Positions 35,231 through 42,463 are shown, numbered from the stretch's first letter. The stretch: 45,377 bases of DNA from JANXVY01 sp034408685 (GCA_034408685.1 JAWXCP010000134.1:1-45377), one strand, 5' to 3'. The notes: generated by a model from the sequence alone, not told the origin. A program made the numbers and translations.

Positions 35231-36208
35231 GTGATAGCCCGCGCGATGCCTTGGCGTGATACCGCGATCCGGCTGACCGCCCTGGCGCTGCTGCTGCTAG
35301 CACCGGCGTTCATCTATCCCGTATTCTTGATGAAGGTGCTGTGCTTTGCGCTGTTCGCGTCGGCGTTCAATCTGCTGATCGGCTATGTTGGACTGCTGTC
35401 CTTTGGCCATGCGATGTTCTTTGGCTTCGCGGCCTACGTCATGGGACACACGGTCAAGGTTTTGGGTTGGCCGACGGAAGCCGGGTTGCTCGCTGCCACG
35501 CTTGCGGCCGGAGCCATTGGTGCCGTCGTTGGGTTGATCGCGATCCGGAGGCAGGGCATCTATTTCGCGATGGTGACGTTGGCGCTGGCCCAGATGGTCT
35601 ACTTCTACTGTCTACAATCGCCGTTCACAGGCGGCGAAGATGGCATCCAGGCAATTCCGCGCCGTCCGCTGTTTGGCGTGATCGATATCGCCAACGACCT
35701 GACGCTATATTACGTCGTGCTCGCGATCTTCCTGGCTGGCTTTGCGTTGATCAACCGGACCATCCATTCGCCGTTTGGGCAGGTGCTGAAAGCCATCCGC
35801 GAGAACGAGCCCCGGGCCATCTCGCTCGGCTATCATGTCAATCGCTACAAGCTTGTCGCGTTCACGCTGTCGGCGGCACTCGCGGGTCTTGCCGGCGCCA
35901 CGAAGGCGATCGTGTTCCAGCTCGCCTCGCTGACGGATGTGCAATGGCAGATGTCGGGCGAGGTGGTGCTGATGACGCTCGTCGGCGGCCTCGGTACCGT
36001 GCTTGGACCAAGCGTGGGGGCGGCTGTCATCATCACGATGCAGAACTATCTGAAGGGTTTGGGGGAGTGGGTGCTGGTGATCCAGGGCCTGATCTTTGTC
36101 GCGACGGTCATGCTGTTCCGACGCGGCGTTGTCGGCGAGATCGCGGCTTTGCTGAAACGCGCGCCGGCCTCGGGCGGCGCTGTAAAACCTGAAGCGGCCG
36201 CGCACTGA
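35231..36208 (+). CDS. ABC transporter permease (LivM-like)
   Basis: A 325 aa permease with about nine helices. Typical sequences are LLIGYVGLLSFGHAMFFGFAAYV, the EAA-like loop INRTIHSPFGQVLKAIRENEPRAISLGYHVNRYKL and LVGGLGTVLGPSVGAAVIITMQNYL. GTG 35231 was chosen because GAGGAG ends 8 nt before it; ATG 35246 is a second option. Last gene of the operon. Confidence 0.93.
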   Translation: MIARAMPWRDTAIRLTALALLLLAPAFIYPVFLMKVLCFALFASAFNLLIGYVGLLSFGHAMFFGFAAYVMGHTVKVLGWPTEAGLLAATLAAGAIGAVVGLIAIRRQGIYFAMVTLALAQMVYFYCLQSPFTGGEDGIQAIPRRPLFGVIDIANDLTLYYVVLAIFLAGFALINRTIHSPFGQVLKAIRENEPRAISLGYHVNRYKLVAFTLSAALAGLAGATKAIVFQLASLTDVQWQMSGEVVLMTLVGGLGTVLGPSVGAAVIITMQNYLKGLGEWVLVIQGLIFVATVMLFRRGVVGEIAALLKRAPASGGAVKPEAAAH

Positions 36209-36243
36209 TCGACGCAGCGGCTGGCGAACGGAGTACCTGATCC

Positions 36244-36300
36244 GTGTTCACCGCCCCCATGTTTACCGCCCCCATGTTCACCGCCCCCATGTTCACCATC
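36244..36300 (+). repeat. 15-bp tandem repeat spanning the phosphatase start codon
   Basis: RTGTTYACCGCCCCC repeated three times with a partial fourth, giving MFTAP-MFTAP-MFTAP-MFT. Each unit supplies an in-frame start codon (GTG 36244; ATG 36259, 36274, 36289). The length upstream of the signal peptide could therefore drift without loss of translation. Confidence 0.9.
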
Positions 36301-37458
36301 ACGCATTCTTTGCGCCGCTCCGTCTGCGTGATGTCGGGGCTGCTTGCTGCGGTCGCAATCGTCATTGCCGGGTGCAGCTGCGTCGCTCAAGCCCAGCCGA
36401 CGCCAGCGCCTGTTGCGCAACAGCGCGTCGTCTCAGCGCCGCTGCCATCGCCCGAAACCGCCCTGACCCGTGTCGCGTTCGGCTCGTGCCTCAACCAAAC
36501 CAAGCCCCAGCCGATTTGGGCCGCGGTGATCGCCGCCAAACCGGACCTCATGGTCATGACGGGCGACAACGTTTACGGCAGCACCATTGACGATACGCTC
36601 GAGCCGCTGAAAGCTGCGTATGCCGGTCAGGCCGCCAACGCCGAGTTCCGCGCCGCGCGTGAGCGGTTACCGATGCTCGCCATCTGGGACGACCACGATT
36701 TTGGACGTAACGATGGCGGCGGTGACTATGCGCTGAAAGCCCGCGCGGCCGACATGTTTGATGCGTTCTGGGGCCCTCTGCCCGACCGTCCGGCCAGTGG
36801 CAGCCTTTATCACGCGCGCAGCTACGGGCCACTTGGCCGCCGCGTGCAGATCATCCTGCTCGATACGCGCTTCTATCGGTCGTCCCTGCAGCCAAAATCC
36901 CCTGCGTTCCCGCATTGGGGCCGCTACGAGCCCGATCCCGATCCGGCGAAAACAATGCTGGGCGAAGCCCAATGGCGGTGGTTGGAGAGCCAACTCGCGC
37001 AACCGGCTGACGTGCGAATTATCGTGTCGAGTATTCAGGTGCTCGCCGAGGGGCACGGGTTCGAGCGTTGGGGTAACCTGCCAAACGAACGAGCGAGGTT
37101 GCTGCGTCTCGTCGAGCGGACGGCTGGCCGTACGGTCTTCGTGTCGGGCGACCGGCATTATGGAGCGTTCTACGATCTCGCGCTGCCAAGCAATGCAACG
37201 CTCAATGCGCCGGACGTGAGTGCTCCGGGCACCAAGGTGTCGCCGCCAGACCGAACAATTGTCGAAATGACCGCGAGCGCGATGAACATGGCTTCCGGCC
37301 GCCCCGCGCAGGATGCCCGCATGGCGCCGCTGGTCAGTGACATCGTGGGTTCAGACAACTTCGGCCTCGCCTCGATCGACTGGGAGGCCCGCACGCTCAC
37401 CCTGTCTCTTCAAGGCAGTGACGGCGCCGTTTTTGCCTCACGTAACGTCAGGTTTTGA
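36244..37458 (+). CDS. PhoD-like alkaline phosphatase D family protein
   Basis: A 404 aa metallophosphoesterase of the PhoD family. Motifs are FGSCLNQ, MTGDNVYG, WDDHDFGRNDGGGDY, LLDTRFYR and VSGDRHYGAFYD, which hold the metal-binding Asp and His residues. It is exported: a hydrophobic segment (VMSGLLAAVAIVIAGCSC) contains a possible lipobox (IAGC), so it may be a lipoprotein. The first 18 codons are three 15-bp repeats each ending at a new ATG, so four in-frame starts compete; GTG 36244 lies 10 nt after GGAG. Likely a phosphodiesterase or phosphatase for phosphate scavenging. Confidence 0.92.
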   Translation: MFTAPMFTAPMFTAPMFTITHSLRRSVCVMSGLLAAVAIVIAGCSCVAQAQPTPAPVAQQRVVSAPLPSPETALTRVAFGSCLNQTKPQPIWAAVIAAKPDLMVMTGDNVYGSTIDDTLEPLKAAYAGQAANAEFRAARERLPMLAIWDDHDFGRNDGGGDYALKARAADMFDAFWGPLPDRPASGSLYHARSYGPLGRRVQIILLDTRFYRSSLQPKSPAFPHWGRYEPDPDPAKTMLGEAQWRWLESQLAQPADVRIIVSSIQVLAEGHGFERWGNLPNERARLLRLVERTAGRTVFVSGDRHYGAFYDLALPSNATLNAPDVSAPGTKVSPPDRTIVEMTASAMNMASGRPAQDARMAPLVSDIVGSDNFGLASIDWEARTLTLSLQGSDGAVFASRNVRF

Positions 37459-37492
37459 ACCGCGCCACAGCCTGTGCTATAACCCAATCGCT

Positions 37493-37569
37493 GCACCCGT
37501 AGCTCAGCTGGATAGAGTACCGGATTTCGATTCCGATGGTCGCAGGTTCGAATCCTGCCGGGTGCGCCA
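37493..37569 (+). tRNA. tRNA-Arg (anticodon TCG)
   Basis: A 77-nt cloverleaf. Acceptor GCACCCG/CGGGTGC with encoded CCA; D arm GCTC-AGCTGGATA-GAGT; anticodon loop TTTCGAT (anticodon TCG, reads CGA); T arm GCAGG-TTCGAAT-CCTGC. The first pair of the anticodon stem (C27-A43) is mismatched. The truncated recombinase frame runs antisense into the 3' half, as when tRNA 3' ends act as phage/island attachment sites. Confidence 0.95.
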
Positions 37570-38496
37570 CTCCGGTACAGAACTGTGAACCACCGGCACA
37601 ATCGTGCCGCCTTCGGCTAGAACCGCCCGTTCCAACACGTCTTTTCGGCCCATGATCCGAATGCAGCAATCGTCCACCTCGATGCGGTCGACGATTGAGC
37701 GGATGTAGGCCTTTCGGAATGGGATCTCGCCGTTCGACAGCTTCTCGCGCATCGCGCGGGCGAACCGGTCGACCGACGCAGGGCTCACATCATGCGTCGG
37801 GCGTGAAGCTGACTTGGCGCGATCGAGTGCCGCCAGCGCGATTTCGCGGCTGGTCTGCAGGGCTTCGATCCGGTCCTTCAGCACGTCGTCCAACTGGGCG
37901 AGGCCTTTCTCGACGAGTTCGTAGAGCCGCCGGAGCTTTTCGTCGGCGACCTCCGCCTCACTGGTCAGTGCCGCAATACGAGTGTCGAGGGCCGCCTGAC
38001 GGTCCGTGCGGCGACCGGCAAGAGCGGTGAGCATGGTGGTCAGCCGCTCGGGCTGAAGCAGGCGGGTGGCGAGGTGCTCGGTAACGAGCGTGTCGAGCTT
38101 GTCCATCGGGATCGACCGGCCTTTACATGCGAGCTTTCCCTTCTGGATGGCGCTGGCACAGGAATAGTAGCGATAGACACGGCCCGTTCGGGATGTACCG
38201 GCCCTGAGCGTCATGCCGCCGCCGCAGGTGGCGCAGGCTGCAAGACCAGTAAGCAGGATTGGACCACTGATGACCCGCGGCGGGACCACGTTGGGATTGC
38301 GTGCGGCAAGTCCTTTCTGAACTGCCTCGAATAACGCAGTGGGGATGATGGGAGGCGCGTCGCAATAGACGTATTCGCCTTCGGCCTTCAGACGTCGAGA
38401 TTTTGAATCCATACGATTGAAGCGCAGCTTGCCGGCGTAGACAGGGTTGGTAAGCAGTGCGTGGACGCGGCCGACGCCCCAGAGACCACCCCGGAT
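37504..38496 (-). pseudogene. Large serine recombinase, C-terminal part only
   Basis: About 330 residues of a large serine recombinase: GVGRVHALLTNPVYAGKLRFN (recombinase domain), a zinc ribbon (ACATCGGGMTLRAG ... YYSCASAIQKGKLACKG), a coiled-coil region (AALTSEAEVADEKLRRLYELVEKG) and a C-terminal IVDRIEVDDCCIRI segment. The catalytic serine resolvase domain is missing; the frame meets the IS3 remnant at about 38,497 with a TAA. The last 30 residues (WRTRQDSNLRPSESKSG) are the antisense of the tRNA-Arg, a common outcome of integration at a tRNA. The enzyme is probably inactive, leaving the island immobile on its own. Confidence 0.85.
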
Positions 38497-38640
38497 TTAG
38501 TGGAGAGCGTTTGTCTCTTGCTTTTTGTTCGCGTGGAACGTCGTCTCAAAGGCAGCTGGGCTTTTGTAGCCGAGGCTCGAGTGCCGCCTGCGCGGATTAT
38601 AGAAGCCTTCGATGTATTGACCAATGGCGTTGATTGCTTG
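38497..38640 (-). mobile_element. Remnant of an IS3-family transposase (orfB C-terminus)
   Basis: A minus-strand frame encodes the final 47 residues of an IS3-type transposase, QAINAIGQYIEGFYNPRRRHSSLGYKSPAAFE, ending in TAA at 38,497. IS-end-like sequence (CCCCGGATTTAGTGGAG) lies at 38,489-38,505. The remainder of the element is missing: at 38,641 the sequence switches to reverse transcriptase. The IS therefore deleted DNA on its right side, while its other end truncates the recombinase. Confidence 0.8.
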
Positions 38641-39490
38641 TGTCAGTAGCACACCTTTCCGCGACAGGATTGTCCACCATGCGCTGTGCGCCGTCATCTT
38701 CCCGCTGTTCGAGCCGGGCTTCATCGGCCACACCTACGCCAATCGCACCGGCAAGGGCACGCACCGGGCAATCGAAACCTATGAGCGGTATCGCAACCGC
38801 CACGCCCACGTGCTGCGCGCCGATATTTTCCGTTACTTCCCGTCGATTGATCACGCGATCCTGAAAGCCGAGTTCCGGCGCCGCATCGCGTGCGAGAAAA
38901 CCCTCTGGCTGATGGACACCATCGTCGACGGCTCGAACGCGCAGGAGCCGGTCGAACTGCATTTCCCCGGCGACGATCTCTTTGCGCCCTATCAACGCCG
39001 CCGCGGCCTGCCCATCGGCAACCTGACCAGCCAGTTCTTCGCCAACCTGTATCTCAACGGCTTCGACCATTGGGTGACCGAAGTGCTGCGCGCGCCCTAC
39101 GTCCGCTACGTCGACGACTTCGCGTTGTTCCATGACGACGTCAACGTGCTGGCAGACTGGCGGGCGCGGATCGACCGGTACCTTGAAGGCCGCCGCCTCA
39201 AGCCGCATCCGCGCAAGACGGTGATCCTGTCGACCGCCGAGCCGTCCCAGTTCCTCGGTTTTGTATTGCTGCCCGATGGTGGCCGGTGGCTGCCCGAAGA
39301 CAACGTCGCCCGCTTCCGGGGCCGCCTGCGCGGCCTGCGGGACCGGAGCCGAGCCGGGACCATCACGCGCACCGAGGCCGACGCCAAGATCGGCTCCTGG
39401 ATCGCCCACGCCAGCCACGCCGACACCGTCCGCCTGCGCCGTGCGATCTTTCAGGGCACACGCTATGAGCCCTGGCCGGTGGAGAATTGA
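38624..39490 (+). CDS. DGR reverse transcriptase, N-terminally truncated
   Basis: Reverse transcriptase of a diversity-generating retroelement, 288 aa as open frame; DGR RTs are commonly about 330-400 aa. Homology begins at PFRDRIVHHALC, about ten residues in; the preceding codons are IS3 sequence, so the first fingers motifs are missing. Remaining motifs are LRADIFRYFPSIDH (catalytic Asp67), the DGR-specific LPIGNLTSQ (129-137, SQ in place of the QG of other RTs), and the YVDD active site (162-165). The C-terminal LGFVLLPDGGRW and RGRLRGLRD are typical. It lies directly upstream of the variable protein. It may be inactive because of the lost N-terminus. Confidence 0.9.
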   Translation: MALIACVSSTPFRDRIVHHALCAVIFPLFEPGFIGHTYANRTGKGTHRAIETYERYRNRHAHVLRADIFRYFPSIDHAILKAEFRRRIACEKTLWLMDTIVDGSNAQEPVELHFPGDDLFAPYQRRRGLPIGNLTSQFFANLYLNGFDHWVTEVLRAPYVRYVDDFALFHDDVNVLADWRARIDRYLEGRRLKPHPRKTVILSTAEPSQFLGFVLLPDGGRWLPEDNVARFRGRLRGLRDRSRAGTITRTEADAKIGSWIAHASHADTVRLRRAIFQGTRYEPWPVEN

Positions 39491-39553
39491 GGGTTCCGCG
39501 ACCGCCCGCCGGGCGCTATGATCCACCCGGCAATCAGGGCACGCAGGGGGTTC

Positions 39554-41212
39554 ATGGTCGACGTTTTTATTTCCTACCCCCAGCGTGAGCGCACGCTGAT
39601 GCTTCCTATCAAGGAACGGCTAGAGGCGCTCGGGCTCATTCTGTTCGTAGACGTCGACGGCCGACTCGATGGCGAGGCCGCATTCCCCGACGCGCTCGAC
39701 AAGGGCGTGCGGGCATCGAAAGCCGTGCTCGGCTGCTGGAGCCCATGGGCGCTGACCCGCGAGTGGGTTAAAAACGAGTGCGCCATCGGCAAAGACGAGA
39801 ACAAGCTGGTTGCTGTTGAACGCGTGGTGCTCACTGGATCTGATGTGCCTGCCGAGTTTTACCGCGTCGACCGGAAGCCGCTCACCGATTTCGACGGCAC
39901 AGCCCCCCATGAAGGCTGGGCGATGACGCTCACCGCGCTCGCGACCAAACTGAAGCTCTGGGAGGAGAAGCGCCCTGACCACCCTGAGGTGGCGGCAGTC
40001 CGCGAGAAAATTGTGGTGCTGGAAAAGGCCGCTGCGGCGGAGCGGGCAGCGTTGGGCGCGCAGCGACCTTCGCCGGTCAGAGGTGGCGCTACTCTGCCCG
40101 TGGGCCAGTCTCCGGCTGATAAGGCATGGGTCGGTATCGAGCGGAGCTTAGATGCCTCGCACTATCGCCGGTTCGAACGAACGTTCGAGACTGACCCCGC
40201 GGCCTTCCTTCTGGTGATCGAGGCCGAGGCCCGTGCCAAGGCGCTGGAGCGATGGGCCGCGACGGATCGTCAGGACGCAAGCGCCATCGCCGAGACGCTG
40301 CGAACGGGCCTGTACCCGGCACTGCAAGAGGTGGCCGAGCAGGCGCTGGCAACGGCGGAGGCAGAGGCAGAGGCACGTGAAAGAGCCGAAGAGCAGGAAC
40401 GCCAAGCGCGAGCACGCGCAGAGGCAGAGCGTAGCGCCAAGAAGAAGGCCGCTGTAGAGCAGACCGCTGCAAAGTTTCGTGCCGAAGGCCGCGTCCAGGT
40501 TGAGGCTGCGATCTTTCCCCCCGACAACAGCGAGGCCGCCCAAGCTGGCTGGCTGAAGCCAGGCGCCGGCAAGACCGAATGGTTCAAAGACCTCGAAATC
40601 GCCCCAGAGATGGTCGTGGTGCCCGGCACTCCCGCCTTCTCTATCGGCCGGTTCGCGCTGACCTTTGCCGAATGGGACGCGGCACAGGCCCATCCCGAGT
40701 GGCAGAAGCATTCCGGCATCGCGGCCCGCAAGGCCAACGATCATGGTTGGGGCCGGGGCAAGCAGCCGGTCATCGACGTGTCGTGGCACGACGCCAAGTC
40801 GTATTGCGCGTGGCTGTCGAAAGTGACGTCCAAGACGTATCGCCTGCCAACAGAGGCGGAATGGGAATATTGCTGCCGGGCCGGAACGACGACCGAATTC
40901 TGGTGGGGCAATGAGATTTCGACGAGCCAAGCGAACTACGACGGTAACTTCACGTTCGGCAACGGCAAGAAGGGCGAGTATCGCCAACGCACGGTTCCCG
41001 TCGATAGCTTCGACGCTAATCCCTGGGGCCTCTATCAGGTCCATGGCAACGTATGGGAATGGTGTGAGGACCATTTCGACACGTCTTCCCGCGTTCTGCG
41101 CGGCGGTTCCTGGTACGACGATCCCGACCTCCTCCGCTCGGCTGGCCGCGGCAACGTCCGGCCCGGCAACCGCCACGTCAATATCGGGTTCCGTGTTGCC
41201 AGAACGCTCTAA
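39554..41212 (+). CDS. DGR variable protein: TIR domain - linker - FGE/C-type lectin domain
   Basis: A 552 aa target protein. Residues 1-130 form a TIR domain: VDVFISYPQRERTLMLPIKERLE, then a SKAVLGCWSPWALTREWVKNE helix whose final Glu75 is where TIR NADases have the catalytic Glu. Residues 140-325 are an Ala/Glu-rich linker, coiled-coil-like from about 270. Residues 340-552 form an FGE-sulfatase (C-type-lectin-fold) domain: TYRLPTEAEWEYCCRAGTTTEFWWGNE, VHGNVWEWCEDHF, RVLRGGSWYDDP and NIGFRVART. The last 43 residues are the variable repeat. ATG 39554 was preferred over upstream ATG 39518 because it starts the TIR motif and follows AGGGGG. Role: probably a diversified ligand sensor controlling a TIR effector. 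Confidence 0.9.
   Translation: MVDVFISYPQRERTLMLPIKERLEALGLILFVDVDGRLDGEAAFPDALDKGVRASKAVLGCWSPWALTREWVKNECAIGKDENKLVAVERVVLTGSDVPAEFYRVDRKPLTDFDGTAPHEGWAMTLTALATKLKLWEEKRPDHPEVAAVREKIVVLEKAAAAERAALGAQRPSPVRGGATLPVGQSPADKAWVGIERSLDASHYRRFERTFETDPAAFLLVIEAEARAKALERWAATDRQDASAIAETLRTGLYPALQEVAEQALATAEAEAEARERAEEQERQARARAEAERSAKKKAAVEQTAAKFRAEGRVQVEAAIFPPDNSEAAQAGWLKPGAGKTEWFKDLEIAPEMVVVPGTPAFSIGRFALTFAEWDAAQAHPEWQKHSGIAARKANDHGWGRGKQPVIDVSWHDAKSYCAWLSKVTSKTYRLPTEAEWEYCCRAGTTTEFWWGNEISTSQANYDGNFTFGNGKKGEYRQRTVPVDSFDANPWGLYQVHGNVWEWCEDHFDTSSRVLRGGSWYDDPDLLRSAGRGNVRPGNRHVNIGFRVARTL
41082..41209 (+). repeat. Variable repeat (VR) of the DGR
   Basis: Last 128 bp of the variable protein gene, aligned to the template repeat at 41465-41621. 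In the core the template has AAC/AAT codons where VR has TAC, GAC, GAT, GAC, CTC, GGC, GGC, AAC, GTC, then CGG, GGC, AAC, CAC, GTC. That is 18 changes, all at template adenines, plus one T to C (CGT/CGC). The last 29 bp (ATATCGGGTTCCGTGTTGCCAG-rich block) are conserved apart from one C/A difference near the end and likely form the IMH site. Confidence 0.95.
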
Positions 41213-41281
41213 CCTCTTATCTTCATAACATCCTTACCTCCTGAGTGCTCCCCCAGATATAGTCCGCAGCACTTTCTCATT

Positions 41282-41307
41282 CCGCCGGAGGCGGGCCGAT
41301 TTTTTTT
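41282..41307 (+). terminator. Rho-independent-like terminator after the variable protein
   Basis: Hairpin CCGCC-GGA-GGCGG (41,282-41,294) followed within 6 nt by eight T (41,300-41,307). It lies 70 bp after the variable protein stop and before the TR leader, so it may separate the mRNA from the template RNA. Confidence 0.7.
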
Positions 41308-41325
41308 CGGTGCATTTCTCAATCT

Positions 41326-41420
41326 GACCGATAGCGGAGCGGTCGGACTCCGTGCAACTCTAGAGCTTGGAGAATGCGTACATTCTCTGTCTTCGGCTCG
41401 TGTTATGTCGCCTCATAACA
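41326..41420 (+). ncRNA. Structured leader upstream of the template repeat
   Basis: Three hairpins in a row: GACCG-N9-CGGTC (41,326-41,344); GAGAATG-CGTA-CATTCTC (41,370-41,387); TGTTATG-N6-CATAACA (41,401-41,420). The last competes with GCCTC-N6-GAGGC (41,410-41,425). They lie between the terminator and the TR and probably belong to the template RNA. The boundaries and promoter are not visible. Confidence 0.55.
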
Positions 41421-41464
41421 GAGGCATACTTCCGGCATGACGCGCCCGGAGCCTGAACAGCCCC

Positions 41465-41621
41465 CGTCTTCCCGCGTTCTGCGCGGCGGTTCGTCGTGCC
41501 GAAGGCACGCTCTTTCAGAGCGACGAACAACAATCCCAACAACCTCCGCTCGGCTAACCGCAACAACAACCAACCCGACAACCGTAACAACAATATCGGG
41601 TTCCGTGTTGCCAGCACGCTC
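41465..41621 (+). repeat. Template repeat (TR) of the DGR
   Basis: 157 bp. In the variable protein's frame the core reads NNNPNNLRSANRNNNQPDNRNNNIGFRVA, with AAC/AAT codons at each variable site, the classic adenine-rich TR. It matches the VR at both ends (CGTCTTCCCGCGTTCTGCGC and ATATCGGGTTCCGTGTTG blocks). It is 29 bp longer than the VR because of an insertion between the 5' homology block and the first variable codon. Frames overlapping it on both strands are not genes. Confidence 0.95.
41489..41528 (+). other. Three-way-junction RNA/DNA element inside the TR, absent from the VR
   Basis: Outer stem GTTCGTC/GACGAAC (7 bp; 41,489-41,495 with 41,522-41,528). Two inner hairpins are GTGCC-GAA-GGCAC (41,496-41,508) and GCTCT-TTC-AGAGC (41,509-41,521). 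Every base outside the two 3-nt loops is paired, and the loops GAA and TTC are complementary to each other, so a kissing contact is possible. The corresponding VR sequence is just TTCCTGG. No second copy was seen in the window. Confidence 0.85.
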
Positions 41622-41632
41622 AGAACCATAGG

Positions 41633-41683
41633 GCGCGTCTCTAGCGCGCTTTCGCCAGAACCGTGGGGATCATGGTCCTCACG
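41633..41683 (+). other. Two hairpins just after the TR
   Basis: GCGCG-N7-CGCGC (41,633-41,649) followed by TTT, beginning 12 nt after the TR end. Then CGTGGGGA-N6-TCCTCACG (41,662-41,683, one G-T pair). They may be the 3' structure of the template RNA or its terminator. Confidence 0.5.
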
Positions 41684-41805
41684 GGCGAGCACAGGGCGGC
41701 GCGTGTGGCGTCAGATCGAGGCATCTGCGCCATAGGCCGCCCGATGAGCGTTCAGGGCTGTTCATGATGTTACGGCTCGGGTCCCCGGCAACGGGATGAG
41801 CCACC

Positions 41806-41846
41806 CCGGCGCCGGTCTTGGGTCCAACGAGGCCGACCGGCGCCGG
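41806..41846. repeat. 12-bp perfect inverted repeat
   Basis: CCGGCGCCGGTC (41,806-41,817) and GACCGGCGCCGG (41,835-41,846) with a 17-nt loop that itself holds TTGG-GT-CCAA. It lies 53 bp before the DUF6155-like gene and could be a terminator-like structure or a protein site. Confidence 0.65.
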
Positions 41847-41899
41847 CTTCGTTTCTGTAGGGGCACCGTTTCTAGCAATTCGAGGCATAGAAGCTCACC

Positions 41900-42463
41900 A
41901 TGGCCCGCGCCGCAAAGGCAGTACCGACGTGGAACGACGTGAAAGTCGAGTTGGAACAATTCGATCGCGCCGGATTATTCCGCCTGGTCAAGGACCTCCA
42001 CGGCGTGAGCGGGGACAATCAAGCCTTCCTTCATGCTCGGCTTGGTCTTGGTGCCGATCCGCTAGTCCCCTTCAAGAAAACCATCTCTCGTTGGATCAAT
42101 CCTGACGTGATCAAGGGCCAGGATGTTTCCGTCGCCAAAGCCAAGAAGGCGATTTCGGACTACCAGAAAGCCATCGGGCAACCTCTGGGCATGGCAGAGT
42201 TGTCCATTTTCTACTGCGAGGAGGCCGTGCGGCTGCTGTCAGATTGCGGAATCGACGACGAGGGCTATTTCTCGGCGATCGTTCGCATGTTCGAGCGGGC
42301 GCTGATTGCCGTTATGAAACTTACACCGTCTGAGCAACCGGGCCTCGTGGATCGGCTCGATCGCGTGAGAACCGCATTGAGCGACAGCTGGGGCGTCAAG
42401 GACGCGGTCAACGATCTGTGGCTCGACCTCGAACCCCGGAAAGACCTTCACCCAAAAGATTGA
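41900..42463 (+). CDS. DUF6155-like protein, downstream of the DGR
   Basis: A 187 aa, mostly helical, soluble protein. The patterns LFRLVKDLHGVSGDNQAFLHARLG, then DVSVAKAKKAISDYQKAIGQPLGMAELSIFYCEEAVRLLSDCGIDDEGYF remind me of the DUF6155 family, but I cannot confirm it. No catalytic motif is visible. It is co-directional with the DGR and starts 279 bp after the TR. It is not Avd-like: Avd is about 120 aa, a basic four-helix bundle. Whether it serves the DGR or is an independent island gene is open. Confidence 0.75.
   Translation: MARAAKAVPTWNDVKVELEQFDRAGLFRLVKDLHGVSGDNQAFLHARLGLGADPLVPFKKTISRWINPDVIKGQDVSVAKAKKAISDYQKAIGQPLGMAELSIFYCEEAVRLLSDCGIDDEGYFSAIVRMFERALIAVMKLTPSEQPGLVDRLDRVRTALSDSWGVKDAVNDLWLDLEPRKDLHPKD

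Noticed and set aside
41437..41631. A 64-residue plus-strand frame with Thr-rich sequence over the TR
   Set aside because: Out-of-frame reading of the TR; the TR is a non-coding RNA template.
41360..41692. A 110-residue frame on the minus strand across the TR
   Set aside because: It is the antisense of the template repeat; its Leu/Arg-rich composition simply reflects AAC repeats read backwards.
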